Part shown: in pieces, positions 36,249-48,500 of the stretch | Layout: every line of letters begins with the position of its first letter | Numbering within the stretch: the stretch's first letter is position 1 | Assembly (NCBI GenBank): GCA_004352715.1 | Contig: SCFE01000009.1 | Span: forward strand, 1,256,410-1,320,409 | DNA length: 64,000 nucleotides | Reading direction: 5' to 3' | DNA from: Hofstenia miamia | Taxonomy: Eukaryota; Xenacoelomorpha; Acoela | Notes under the pieces: model-generated | Told to the model about the DNA's origin: nothing | Seen by the model: the letters and a program-made list of their open reading frames with translations, nothing else | Databases searched by the model: none | Translations under genes and position numbers: made by a program

Positions 36249-39200
36249 ATAGTGGAATATTCCGATTTGAAGATTGGGGTAAATTTTGATGATAAAGTAT
36301 GCAAAACATTCAATGGAACCAGCATTCTATTTTCCTAGTAACAAAATCGCATTTGATTTTATCATTTTGCACCTATTAAAGATTAAAGTATGCAATACAA
36401 AAATAATTCGCCCAAAGTCACTATCATTATTCACCTATAATACCTTTTCGCTCAGTGGGACAAAAGTATTTTGCCCAATACGAAACAGTTTACTTTCCGA
36501 AAAACATTTTTGAAAATATTATGTCCAATGATTACCTATCACTTTGTTTATTTTTCTTAATGGTTTTCAAATTTGATAGTTAATTATTTTGTTTTGTTGT
36601 TACAAAGACCATAATACAAACCTTAGTGGCATAAAATAAAGTTTGAAGGTCTGAATCATTTCATCTTGATAAAACACATGTTTTTCAAAAAATGAAAATT
36701 GCTCAATATTTTATTAAAAATTTATATAGTTTCGTCAATGCTTAAGAAAATGCTGAAAATTAATGAAATAAAAAATGTAGGCCTGCAAAGCGAAGGATAT
36801 GCTTTCACGAAAAACAAAAAATATAGGAGCATGAAATCCAAGGTGCTGAAACTCTAAAATTAAGAAATTTAATGACAGTTCAAAATGATATGCAAATGAA
36901 ACTTTTGAAGATAATATGATGCATTGGTTAAACCTCTTTTTGGGCAATATACGTGTAGAATAACTTATTGGCATGTGGACTCAAAAACGTAACTTCTACT
37001 GGATAACGATAAGCAATTACATCGAGTTGTTCAACTTTAATAATAAGCAATGCCATTGGGTATCCGAAATCCGATAAATGCCATTTGATACGCTTAGAAC
37101 CTAGTCGCAATTACAAACAATGATCTTGCTGCAATGTCCTAGGCGTATTTATTCATTAGTCGACAACTAAAAATATAAATTTCGATAAAAATCTGTTGTT
37201 CATCATGCTTCCAGTTCCCTAAATCTTATGGGATCATTCAATTTTTATAGTGGCACCAATACGATTGTTTAATAATGGATTTCAGTTTCATGGAACTGGG
37301 AGTTGCGTATTGCGTATAATGCTATTGTTGAAATTAGCTTTACTTCTACTGCATTCCCATTAAGGTAATACTGTTTTACGGGAGCTTTGTCGGGCGTAGC
37401 CAGGGTGTACGTTTGTACCCCTTGGGAGTCAGTTGATTAACACTTAATTATATAATTTACACTACCAAGCTAAGATCAAAATTTAATAATTAATTTTAAC
37501 AACGTTAACATTAATTGAATACAATCCGAGAGCTTTGCGAATAATCCTTGATTCCACAAAACGAATTTTGTAATGCCCACTTTTAACAAATATGAAATAT
37601 CCTTTGTAATCATAACTATGATTTCTCTCAGCAATGCTTTCATTTATTTCAATTCCTAATTACAAAAAATTTACATTATTTTTCATTTCCTGAAAGCTTT
37701 AGTTAAATGATATCTAACATTCAATTGAATTAATTCTCGGGAAGACTGACAGGTGTCTGACGAACTATATTAAGTTACAATATCCTCCCAAGCTTTACAA
37801 ATTTAGTACCACTTTTTAAACGGATTTTTTGTTTTTCAATATAAACAAATATAAACGATTATTATTGATTAATATAAGCTCAATTGGAAATTAATTTGCA
37901 GTAAAAACCGATAATTTCAAAGTTGGCTATCAATAAATATTTGTGGTAAAGAGTTCTATTTTGGGCTAAGTGGTTTATAGCTATGTATTTGAATTTTATA
38001 TACTTGCCTTTAAATAATTTAACATTTTCATTGTTTTCTTAATTAATTCACTTTCATAAAAATTTTAGACCAATGTAACACAATTCATAATACCTAGTTA
38101 ACTACTATATGATATGTAGATATATCATCTGCAATTGGACCTGACCGATGCTAAGCAAACGTATTAATCGTAATATTATCATACTTATTCGTATTAATCG
38201 CAATACAAACAGTCTTTTCGTATATTTCTTATTAAATTCGTATTATGATAATACTTATATTATCTACTGTAATAAGATCGTATTATTAATACTCATTATA
38301 TCTATCATATTAAATTCGTATTATAAATATATATCATATCTATTTTACTAGATTCAAAACAGTAATGTGTATTATAGTAAATACAATATTGTAGTAAATG
38401 AAAGGGACAAAACTCTACTACTTTCATATATGTGATCAAAACATACAAATACCATATTTTTTGACAATATCAAGTTTGTTACTTAGAATTGGTAGTTCCA
38501 ATAATATTGTGGTTTATATTTTTTGATTATGTATTATTTGGAAACAATGAAAAATAGTAAAATTTCATCGCATAAATATGTTGCATATACTATATATCTT
38601 ATTATGTATAATTGCAAATAATGAGTAAAATCTCTTTCAAGTAAACATGCAAACTCGTGTAGTAGTGACAGTAGGCTATTTGTGGAAATGAAGCGGTACC
38701 GGTTTTTATAATTATGAAAATTTATATATTTCCTAAATTATCCAAAAAGCAAAAGTGATATTGAAAAACTTTTCATCAAAGTTCAAATTTTCAGAAACTA
38801 TAATGAATATTCAAAATAATTTATTCGTGATTATTTATGACTTTAAGATAAACAACACGTGAATATTTATTTATTAAGCTAAATGAATTTTACCATTTTG
38901 AAACAGTATCATTTCAAATGGTAAACTAATTTTAGTTCTACCAGATTTATCTACAATGTAGAATATTATCATCATATATAGTTAGGAATATTAAATTTAA
39001 ATGGCATAAGCAAATAGCTGTTTAGAAATCTATTAACTCATTATTGGGGTTTTGCAAAAGCTTGTTAAAAAATCAAACTCTTCGAAACCATGGGATATTT
39101 TTTGTCATAATGTAATTTAATATACGAATGCTTGGTTTTTCAAAATTTATACCAAAGATTACACGTTTTTGCGAAAATACATTTCAAAAGATTTCAAAAA

Positions 39201-39680
39201 TATTCCAAATGATTTTATTAGAGAAATAGCTAATAAGATCACAACTTTCTTATAATAATAAGTTCGCGTATGGGCCGGGTTGGTTTATGCAAATTTGTCA
39301 TATTGGGCATGTGCCGGAACGGACTTTAAACCGAATATGGTAGCATAGAATCAGACAAACAGTTGAATTTGGTATAAAAGCATTGTTGATTGAATTCCTG
39401 AGGTACGAGTCAATTAAAGACTATGCAAGAATAGATTGAAGACCAAAGTCAAGAAAATGTGAGATTTTATGACAGAATTGGTATCCATATAATGATCAGG
39501 ACATTGTCAAGTATATACACGAGGCACCAAAAATAGACGTACATACCCGAAATAAAAGCAATGTGCACGGAACGAAAATTCTAAACATATTTTAATCCAT
39601 ACATAATAAAAAATATGTGACAAGAAATAATGCCAAAATTTTCTACAGTGGGCGTATACTTCTCTGTTCGGAGCCGTCAT
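36249..39680. other. AT-rich gene-free stretch
   Basis: Short frames only. A GGGCGTAGCCAGGGTGTACG patch at about 37390 and a GGGCCGGGTTGG / GTGCCGGAACGG patch at 39270-39335 look like isolated transposon-end relics. The 38148-38351 frame is only TA-rich low complexity. Confidence 0.45.
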
Positions 39681-39810
39681 CCTTCCAAAAAAACTCAAGC
39701 ACCTATTTATGGTAATGTACGATAAGGATTAAATCAAGTGTATTTCCTTCCAAAAAAACTCAAGCACCTATTTATGGTAATGTACGATAAGGATTAAATC
39801 AAGTGTATTT
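39681..39810. repeat. Exact 65-bp tandem duplication
   Basis: 39681-39745 (starting CCTTCCAAAAAAACTCAAGC) is repeated without mismatch at 39746-39810. Confidence 0.95.
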
Positions 39811-40025
39811 GAAATTCAATTAATTTATGCAACATATGTACATGATTTTCTATGAATTTGGACGTGTAAAAATTTACAAATTTGCAATAATTTACTATAA
39901 AAATCTTGTAATTATAATTTCGCTAAAATACACGAAAACATTGTTATTTTTTCTGTATACGATACATGGTACATACACGAAAAAATCAATAAACTGAAAT
40001 ACGTACGTACATGGGAAAAAAGCTA

Positions 40026-40044
40026 ATATATATATATATATATA

Positions 40045-40093
<49 letters not shown>
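40026..40093. repeat. (TA)n-(TTA)n compound microsatellite
   Basis: (TA)n from 40026 passes into (TTA)n up to 40093, directly before the hAT fossil. Confidence 0.9.
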
Positions 40094-40094
<1 letters not shown>

Positions 40095-40099
40095 CTAGA

Positions 40100-40690
40100 T
40101 ATGAAACGGCCATTGCCCAGAGATATAACAGCCCGGCGCAAAGTGGAATAAATTGTACAGAACGGAGAAACTCATGATATAAATGTTCTGAATGAAAAAG
40201 AAATCTTCCTGGTAGTCGATGAATCTGAAATCAATGGCTACGAGTATTTTAACAATTGTATCATGATTCCAATTATTACAAGATGGGGGACGTAGCTGAG
40301 ATCTGTCATCGGATACTACGGCCATTACTTACCAGAAATCCAACGAATAGTGCTGTCGTTCCCAGACGATGTTGAGTTGATAGATCGTGTCAAAACAGCT
40401 GTCAGAAGCGTAGATCTAGAAAGGAATTGACAGAGATTACAAGGTGTTATAGAAGACTTTCAATGCTTTGACTTCAAAGAAGATCGATGAGCACCTCAGG
40501 ATTACATCCAACGAAGAATCGAACAAAACGATTTGCTGAATATAATCAATTGTACTATGCAAGATATCAGTTCATCCATATCTGCAAAATCTTCAATGGT
40601 GCACCACTACGACATGTTCAGTTGAAAGAAGCATCTTTCTTCTGAATAAAATGTTGTGTAAGGATCGCAACTTTCTGCCTAAGTACTAGG
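40100..40690 (+). pseudogene. hAT-family transposase fossil
   Basis: In the plus strand, a block reading E-I-F-L-V-V-D-E-S-E-I-N-G-Y-E-Y-F-N at 40200-40253 is typical of the catalytic-domain start in hAT transposases of the DESE/D-E-S type. It contains the acidic pair expected in the RNase H-like fold. About 350 bp further, T-C-S-V-E-R-S-I-F-L-L-N-K and D-R-N-F-L-P (about 40610-40680) correspond to the C-terminal dimerization domain (S.ERSF...k.L..DRN). Stops, frameshifts and a much reduced distance between the two blocks (a complete hAT protein has 500-700 residues) show deletion and decay. The second half is of the same subfamily as the remnant at 58890-59021. Confidence 0.6.
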
Positions 40691-41023
40691 GGAATACTTT
40701 ATTTTCCATTTTAACCCCTGTGCTGACAAGTAGTGATAAATAAATTTGATTTTTCGCCTTAGTCATCAGTTTTTATCTTAAAGTCAAAATAAAGTCAAAA
40801 TTGAACATTTGTTATGTAAAAAAATTGTAATTTTGGGTCAGAATTGGGTCGCCTTAATGATGATGCATGCTAACCTAATTCTCACGCTGTTATTACTGAG
40901 TTATGCTTACTCTCAATGTTTAATTCTTATTCTATTGGTGATGCTTAGTCATAATACTCGTAGATGTTATTCAGTATTACATAGTGCTTGCCTATAGTCT
41001 TTGCTAGCATACACACTAAATGC
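40691..41023. other. Spacer between hAT fossil and LINE
   Basis: The 62-codon frame at 40809-40997 is hydrophobic without a family. Nothing is supported. Confidence 0.4.
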
Positions 41024-41050
41024 TAATAATAATAATAATAATAATAATAT
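41024..41050. repeat. (TAA)n tail of the LINE
   Basis: Microsatellite at the 3' end of the minus-strand element. It is read as its tail rather than an independent repeat. Confidence 0.7.
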
Positions 41051-41197
41051 TTATTTAATTCTTTTGTTTTTTTACAAATCAAGTGATTAACACTTATGAA
41101 GAATTAAAACAATAAATATAAATTAACTTGGTTCTGAAAAAATACTTTGTCTTGGTTTCAAAAGTTTATCGTCCTTGATGATATAAATAGTTGGTTT

Positions 41198-42544
41198 TCA
41201 TTGTTCAGTAGCTTTGTTATAACTTATAGACTTTGTCCTATAATTTGATAAGTAGTTGGATCTTCTTCGTTTTAGTGAAATTTTTAATGATTTTTTAAAT
41301 TTATTGAAATTTCGTTCTTCTTTAATATCTGGAGGGAGTTTGTTCCATAAATCAATTGTAAAATTAGTAAATGATTTTTCAAAGATTTTCTTTTTAAATT
41401 TGATTTTGTGATAAGTCTTAGTTCGCTTGTGTATATTTTTCTGTAATTCTACTGAAGGTCTTTTCCAAAATAGTAAGAGGCAATTTAATTTTAATAGGTA
41501 TTCTAATGATTCGATATTATGTTTTTCTAATATTTTACTTTGATCGTTTTTACTACAGATTGTATTAATTGCCCAATTAAAAACTTTCTTAAGTTTTTTA
41601 AATATTTTCTTGGTAACATTGGTAAATAAAAAAGAAGAATATGAAAAATGCGACAGTATAAGAGATCTTAGTAGTACAATTCTCCAATTCATTGGTAATA
41701 TATGTTGAATCTTAGTTAGCAATTTAACTCCATGGGCCATTTTCTTCGTAGTTGCATTGATCTGATCTGTAAATTTAAGTTCATTGTCAATTTCAATACC
41801 AAGATATTTAATTTTCTTAGTTTCATAAATGATATTTTTTTCAATATATATTGATTCTAATGGTTCACTTTTTCCATTTTTATTCTTTATAATCATAAAT
41901 GTAGTTTTCTCAATATTTAATTTCATCATATTCTGTTCAAAAAATTTCTTTACTTTAATTATATGTTCTTGTAAAATCTTTATTTTGGATGTATATAATA
42001 GAGTATCATCTGCAAATTGAATGCATTTGCCTTCAATGAAGTTAGGAATATCATTTACATATAGATTGAATAATAGTGGTCCTAAAACTGATCCTTGTGG
42101 TACTCCATTATTTACCAATATTTGTTTTGACGATAGATTGTTTACTTTCACGTATTGTGAACGATCAAATATATATGATTTTAGAAATTGGATTGATGAA
42201 TCACTAAAATTATAATTTTCTCTTAGTTTTTTAATTAGCAAATCATGATTAATTGAATTAAAGGCCTTTGATATATCAAGTGAAGCAATATAAACTTTTT
42301 CATCTTTGTCTAATTTTCTACGCCAGTCATCTATTGTTTCAATTAATGCATAATTTGTTGATAATCCTTTTCTAAAACCAAATTGCTGTTTGCTTAAAAG
42401 TTTATTCTCTTCAATGTAGATCGTTAATTGTTGATATATTAGTTTTTCAAAAATTTTGCTTATTCCTGAGAGAATAGATATTGGACGATAATTCTCTGTT
42501 TTCTCATTATTGCCCTTTTTAAAAATGGGAATAACTTCAGCCAT
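41198..42544 (-). CDS. LINE reverse transcriptase, 448-codon open frame (5'-truncated ORF2)
   Basis: The frame opens at an internal Met (42542-42544) of what was a longer ORF2, and the stop is at 41198-41200. Motifs in order: N-Y-R-P-I-S-I-L-S (residues 18-26), Q-Q-F-G-F-R-K-G (53-60), motif A A-S-L-D-I-S-K-A-F (catalytic D90), motif B G-V-P-Q-G-S-V-L-G-P-L-L-F (147-159), motif C F-A-D-D (D179, D180), I-K-Y-L-G-I-E-I-D, then the thumb and the C-terminal W-N-K-L-P-P-D-I block typical of the group. All RT catalytic residues are intact and there is no frameshift in the 448 codons, so insertion is young. It reverse-transcribes the element's own RNA by target-primed reverse transcription in complete relatives. 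This copy lacks endonuclease and upstream codons, including at least one stop at 42578, so it should not be autonomous. No sign of host use is seen. Confidence 0.9.
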   Translation of the reverse strand: MAEVIPIFKKGNNEKTENYRPISILSGISKIFEKLIYQQLTIYIEENKLLSKQQFGFRKGLSTNYALIETIDDWRRKLDKDEKVYIASLDISKAFNSINHDLLIKKLRENYNFSDSSIQFLKSYIFDRSQYVKVNNLSSKQILVNNGVPQGSVLGPLLFNLYVNDIPNFIEGKCIQFADDTLLYTSKIKILQEHIIKVKKFFEQNMMKLNIEKTTFMIIKNKNGKSEPLESIYIEKNIIYETKKIKYLGIEIDNELKFTDQINATTKKMAHGVKLLTKIQHILPMNWRIVLLRSLILSHFSYSSFLFTNVTKKIFKKLKKVFNWAINTICSKNDQSKILEKHNIESLEYLLKLNCLLLFWKRPSVELQKNIHKRTKTYHKIKFKKKIFEKSFTNFTIDLWNKLPPDIKEERNFNKFKKSLKISLKRRRSNYLSNYRTKSISYNKATEQ

Positions 42545-42633
42545 TTTTAATTGTTTAGGGAAATAGGAATAGTAAATTCATTCATTGAAGAGATCACATA
42601 ATGGTCTTGCTAGTACATATATATTTTATTCAC

Positions 42634-42657
42634 TATATATATATATATATATATATA
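42634..42657. repeat. (TA)n microsatellite
   Basis: Pure TA run at the 5' break of the LINE. Confidence 0.9.
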
Positions 42658-45171
42658 AGTAATTTTGCGTTATCTTTACCAATAGACGGGATAATTGTCC
42701 CTGTCTCCCTTGGAATGGCTAGGAAATGTTAACAATATGGGCCAGTTAATGAGGGTCAGGAATTATCTGGCATAGACCATGACAAAAACTGCATTGTAGT
42801 AATTTGAAGGCAGCATAGTATCTCACCTAGGGTAGGGCCCGTGCCCGTGCTCGGCCGTAGCCCGTACCCATGAAAATAGGCCCGTTGGTTTGTCCATGCC
42901 CGTATGCTAAGCCCGTTATGCACGTAGCTATATGTTATTTAACTAAAATTGTTTGATGCAGCAAGAAAACCATTAACTGTACAATTAAAAAGCAACATAC
43001 GTGTACTTAAGCTATCATAGCCATCAATGAAGTTTACATTAATAAAAAAATAATTTTTGGAAATATAAAATCATAATTAAATGCCGTTTAGAGCGGATTA
43101 ATTAATAAGTATTGTTAATTATTGAGAAAGCGTGCTTCAAACATCATAAACATAATCAAGGCTAGGATTTATATGCTCAAGTCAAAGCAGATTTTTACGC
43201 ATATTTGCACACAGTTTTCTTTGATAGCTTGCATATTCCATCGTATTTCCCACGCGAATGTCACAGATGACAAATATTTCACTGACTTTTATTTGTTCCT
43301 GCACAACCCCAAAACAAAAGGCTCACAAATATTGGAAATTCTAAAACTGATTTATTTGCTGGACGACAACTTAGTAGGAATTGCGTTTCATTCCGGTATC
43401 CTTCAGTTTCGTTCTAAACATATTGAGGCAACTGCAAGAGCGTTATTTCAGTCAGGTTGAGATACTCGATAATGTCATAGAACTAATACAGGAAGAGAAA
43501 TACAAAGAAAACATGAATACCTTTCAGGAAATCTCAATTTACGATTTGTTGCCATAGTTTGTGCCGTAAATGGGTTGGCCGGATTGTGTTAACCCATGTT
43601 TTTGCAAATTTTTGTATGGAGAGGGGTAAAATATTACAAATATTTTAAAGCATGTATAAATGGGATGGTTTAATGTATTAAGCAATGTGTGTCATGAATA
43701 TGTTATCGAAAGTAATTATGCATGTACACTTGCTGGAGAGTTATTTATTGTTTTTGTTAATGTGTTCAGAATTTATTATAAGAACGTTTACTTTTTACTA
43801 TTATTAATATATTTTTACTTTTCAAATGCATTTATATAAAGGTCATAAATCAAAACCCCGTTTAGCATTGAAGTTATAATTTTGTCACATTTTGACACAA
43901 CTTTGTGTTGTTATGCTTGAAATGCTCTTATTTATCTAGCAGCTGTACAGAGTTTTGAAAAATTGTTCATTTTGAATAAACTTGTTAGGTACAACGTGGT
44001 CTGAGAGAATTGAAACAGTTTAGCCTGGTTCACGACAATTTACTAGCATGATTTCCGCTCTAAGTGCTATTACGGATAAGTCTGCACTGCGACTCCATGG
44101 AATAACTTATATTTTTCTAATTTCAATGCTGTTATAATTTGATCGTGGTAGATGCTTCTTTCATATATAGATTAACGCAATAAGTTCTTGCAAAGTGTAG
44201 GCTTGATTTGACGTAGAAGTATGAAATTTGTGTAATCTACCTAATGACCTCTTTGCCTTGTGGGACCCTTCTGATGAAATTGTAAACGAATCAATCCTCT
44301 TTAGGAAAAATTGTAAGATTGAGGAACACTTTTGGTTACTGGAGTGAAGATCATTGCTTCGAGATACTGGAAAGAATTTATTGCCAATGTGTTTCTTGCG
44401 ATTGTTGATATCGTTTTTGTAGGCATAAAGCAAACGTTTGAGATAATCTGGGATACGTAGAACCAAAGCATTCTAAGAAGGATGCATCACGCCGTTCATT
44501 ATTGCCTTAATGAGACTCATGCACTTAAATCTTTAACTAAAGTCAATTTTGACATTGATTTGAAAATTGAATATTTGGTGTTCTAATGCTTTTTTAATAT
44601 TATTAGCAGTTTGATAGAGACATGTTATAATTTAGCAGCCTCTTTCATTTACTTCAAATTGTGTATAAATAATTGGTGGAAACGGGTGTCTAGCCGGGTT
44701 TCCGAAGAATCTGCCCATGGGAAGAAATTAGTTCATTTAATAATCTGAGAAATATTAACTTCAATTTCACGCCTATGAAATTTGCTATGTTAATAAATTA
44801 GTGAGAAAATGAAATAATAAATTCTGACGGGCAAAGAAATTTGACAAACAAACAGGTAATTTCTCAATTTAACTTTAATATTTTCAAGCAAATTTTCACA
44901 TGGGCGTAAAAAATCCTTGCAGTTAAATAAAAAGCAGTGAAAAATTGTCAAGCTTGTAAACACGAAATACTGAGACCACATTATATTTCATATGATTATT
45001 AAACTAATGACATAATGTTACATTTTCTGTTGAAAAAAGTTTAGCCAGACCGCTTACTGCAGATGACTTTAAAAAGTACTGCATTGCTTTTGATGATTAT
45101 CGGTACAACTCCAAACAAATTGGTGGCGGATTGGGCTATGGTGTGAAGATGCCAATAATTAGTGTGCTTGG
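42658..45171. other. Gene-free stretch with a GC-rich transposon relic
   Basis: 42826-42925 is strikingly rich in CCCGT words (GGGCCCGTGCCCGTGCTCGG, TAGCCCGTACCC, GCCCGTATGC), as in the ends of some hAT-derived repeats, but no partner end was found. Two open frames without ATG starts, 43122-43460 (plus, 112 codons) and 44161-44466 (minus, 101 codons), have no recognised domain and are not claimed as genes. Confidence 0.4.
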
Positions 45172-45549
45172 TAGTGGTCTACGGCCATGGTTGCGGCTCC
45201 GAGCAAAGAGCTACGGCCGGCTGTGGCTAAAGATTTTGTTTTACGGCTAAAGTCCCGGCTAAGATTCATTTCTGAATATTATGATGAACAATTTACTTCC
45301 ATGATTTCTATTTAAGTATGTTTGTTTTTTAAACTTAGTCGCTTTTACCGTTTTCTTTAATTGTTCGAGCCATGGGCATGTTTTAATAGTTCTATTTAAA
45401 ATTGCAGTATTTCACTTAGTAGTAGTAAAAAGCAGAATATAGAAAAAAATCACGGCTACGCATTAGGACAAATGGCTGGCTATGTTCAAAATTTATTTTG
45501 CGTTTCCTGCAATGGCCAAAAAAATTGTCTGCAGAACACTAGTGCGAGG
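45164..45549. mobile_element. Possible hAT-like MITE of 370 bp
   Basis: The element is placed at 45172-45541. The left end is TAGTGGTCTACGG; the right end, reverse-complemented, is TAGTGTTCTGCAG. The first 13 bases match at 9-10 positions. Flanks GTGCTTGG (45164-45171) and GTGCGAGG (45542-45549) agree at 6 of 8 positions, compatible with an old 8-bp duplication. The left part holds repeated CTACGGC/ACGGCTAAAG words and is GC-rich. There is no ORF. Confidence 0.5.
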
Positions 45550-48500
45550 TCCACTGACTGCTATGGCTTACAAACAATTGTGAGTTTTTAGGTGGCGAAG
45601 GATTTGTTTTTTCAAAAGGATAATGCGTCGCCCTTTGTTGCAGCTGTTTTATTATGGTTATGTTGTTCTTAACCATTGTACTATGCTTTGGTTGGAGGAA
45701 ATGACTTAAGTTTTTGTGAAAAATGTTAATGTAGTGTTTGTAGCAAATTTATATATTTTCATGTTAGTTTGTGATGCATTTTTCATTGGAATAAATTTTT
45801 GCATTAACTGTGTTACATTCCAAAATTACAGTAATTAAATTTAATAAATTATACAATAAAACTTTTCCATGAGACATTTTTGCATGGCCCCCAACGGACA
45901 CCCCTATAAAATAAACTTACATGTACATGAATTAAAAAAATGACGTAACGTTGTAAAAAAATTTTCATTTATATATGAAACTAATAGGTCTGCCAAGATT
46001 AGAATTATTTCTAATCTTAAAAATTTGAAATATTATTTCTAGTCTTAAGCCATCGCTTCAATGTTATATGATATTCAATTGCAAGCATTACTTTTGCAAC
46101 CAATGACACTCATTTCCCTGTAGTTTTTCACTTAATTTTTAGAATCATTCCTTGATCTGTATTTGGCAGAAAAAAAATTTACAATAACTTACATGTACTT
46201 AAGTTTCATGTAATATGATTATTTTCCCATGTAATGAAGTTTAAATTAACTTATTCATGTCCATGCAGCATGGCAAGGACAACTATATTACAATTACTTA
46301 ATGCTATGTCCTTGTCACATGGTTGATTTTCCATGTAATTGTGACAATTCAAAGTCTGCCAAAAATCAAAAATTCATAAATGACAGGGTTGATGATAGAT
46401 GTTTCAATCCTAACGTCTCTTGAGCACCGTTGGAAAAAAATTGTCTTATTTTGCTTTTGTTATAGAATTAATGGCATTTAAATTGATGTTTTGACAAAAT
46501 TATTCAATAACACATCACGTTGAACGTTCATATCTTATACACTATCGACTTATTAGATAAAGTAATGTTTCATTTTAAGAATATGAATACAAAAATTGAA
46601 TTATTCTTCATGTAATCAGATAATCATTATATATAAGTGGTTTTCTCTAAGCATTTACTTTATAAAATTGAAAGATAACTTGCATAACAAACCATAATTG
46701 AAGCAATGTAGGCACCCAGTCCGGTCAAATTTAGCACTCTCGATTTTTCCTTCGAGACTATTTAGAGCTAGTGCGTTAACAAATTTAGGCATTGTAATTT
46801 TTCGAAGAATTTGGTTGTAGTGGAATTTACTTTTATAAGCTTCTGGGTTGTTTGACTGTAATTTGAATCATAGAGTATTATTAGACTTTGAAATTTAACT
46901 TTATTATTTTAAATCATTTTAGTTTCTCAATAAGTTATATTTTCAGTGTGCGACACCTTAGCAGCAATTTTTTAGTTTTACTCGTCTTTTTCAACAGATA
47001 TTTGTTTGGTTATTATTTGCAACAATCAAGTTTTGTCTAGTTGGATTAAGCTTATTTACGGCTTCATTTCCTCAGATTTAGCATTATTTAATACTTATAA
47101 AGCTATATGCTTACAAGAGTGGAATTTCAGCTCTTCATAAGCGTCGAAATTAATTGTTTATTTATGTGTAATTTCATGAACTAGGTTGCTTTCCCTCCAT
47201 ACACCACTTCAGTTAAGATCATTGGAACATTTGAAAAAGCTAGAACTTGAATATTTCAAATTTTTTATCTAAAATCAACTTTTCCGTTTTAGTTGTAGTA
47301 GCATAAGTAGCAGTAGTAATAGTAGTATTATCAATTATGCCGCCTTTCTAACACTCGGTAAATACTCTGTGAAATGGAGGAAAATTGACACAATGTCTAA
47401 CTGGGCAATTGGACTTATTGCCAATGTACCTATGCTCTCACATGTTAGCCAACCAAATATGTATTGCACTTAACATATTTATACTTTATTTTGGTTACCT
47501 CCGGTAAAAGTGTTGCTTTCCTAATGGAATCAATGACAAACTTAAGAAAAACTCAAGACAAAAAGACATGACATTCAAGCAAATTATATACACCTATGCG
47601 CTTTCATTCTTTTCTTATACGAGCATCAGAAATCTTTATTGTTTGCCATACGAATTTAAAGAAAATGCAATGTCAAAAAAGACATCCAAAACTACTTTTT
47701 TGAGTTAAGTGACAACAGAAAATATATTCGCAAAATTTTCATTTTAATTAACTATTCTGCTGCAAATCTCGATCGTTTCGTTTGTAAACAACTATTTTAG
47801 TTTTTAGTTTATAGAATTGCTTTTAAATAAAGTATTTTGAAGTGTTGTAGTTGTAATAGCATAGAAATCACCTTAAACATGTCGCAAAGTTTCAAATATA
47901 GGGATGTCACAAAATATTTAAGTCTAAGCAAGCGTAAAAACACATACCTTAAACATGTCAGAGTAAGCAATAACTTTTCAAGTTTTTTTTTCTTATGGCT
48001 GCTGCAGTCTTTAATAATTTGTCTATTAATATTAGAAAATCAAAATCATATTTAACATCATTAAAGCTAAAAATAGCGAATGAGATTTCTGCGGAGGTGG
48101 CCTTCAAGGCATACTCTAGTAATTTTGAAGTCCCTTAGCTCATAAGTGTAAGGAAACGTAAAACGAGTGAAATCTGTATTGCTTTTGTAAATATTTAAAT
48201 TTTAGTTTAGTGTATATATGAGGAAATAAATGCATTTAAATAGTAAACAGTAGTCGCAGTATTAGTAGCAGGAGCAGTAGCAGTAAAAGTAGTGATCGCT
48301 TTGTAGTACCTATGTTGGAATAAAATCACGGCTATTCTTAGAAACGCTTCAAATTTAAGATTTTAATAACATAATAGCATTGGAAAATGTGGTCAATATA
48401 AATATAAATGATTTCCTTCCAAATTGTGAAATTGATGAAATATGCCAAAATTTGAAAATCACAAATTAGCCCTCCACTTTCTTTTTAAAAAAAATACAAC

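Larger units (their letters stand above)
41024..42625 (-). mobile_element. 5'-truncated non-LTR retrotransposon (Jockey/CR1-like group)
   Basis: On the minus strand the element starts near 42625, within the pre-RT region. The line L-A-R-P-L-C-D-L-F-N-E, stop (42578-42580), I-Y-Y-S-Y-F-P-K-Q-L-K precedes the RT ORF and matches the usual PL..IFN.SL..G.FP..LK segment. It continues through the RT and C-terminal region to 41198 and ends in a 3' (ATT)n tail (plus-strand (TAA)n at 41024-41050). A microsatellite tail is typical of several clades in this group. The endonuclease and ORF1 are missing. The 5' break abuts a (TA)n run at 42634-42657. No target-site duplication was recognised. Confidence 0.8.

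Noticed and set aside
41829-42215. Two plus-strand frames over the LINE RT
   Set aside because: Antisense of the RT ORF.
43122-43460. 112-codon plus-strand frame as a gene
   Set aside because: Starts with TTG, AT-rich codons, no recognisable domain or neighbour support.
44161-44466. 101-codon minus-strand frame as a gene
   Set aside because: No ATG at its start and no recognisable family.
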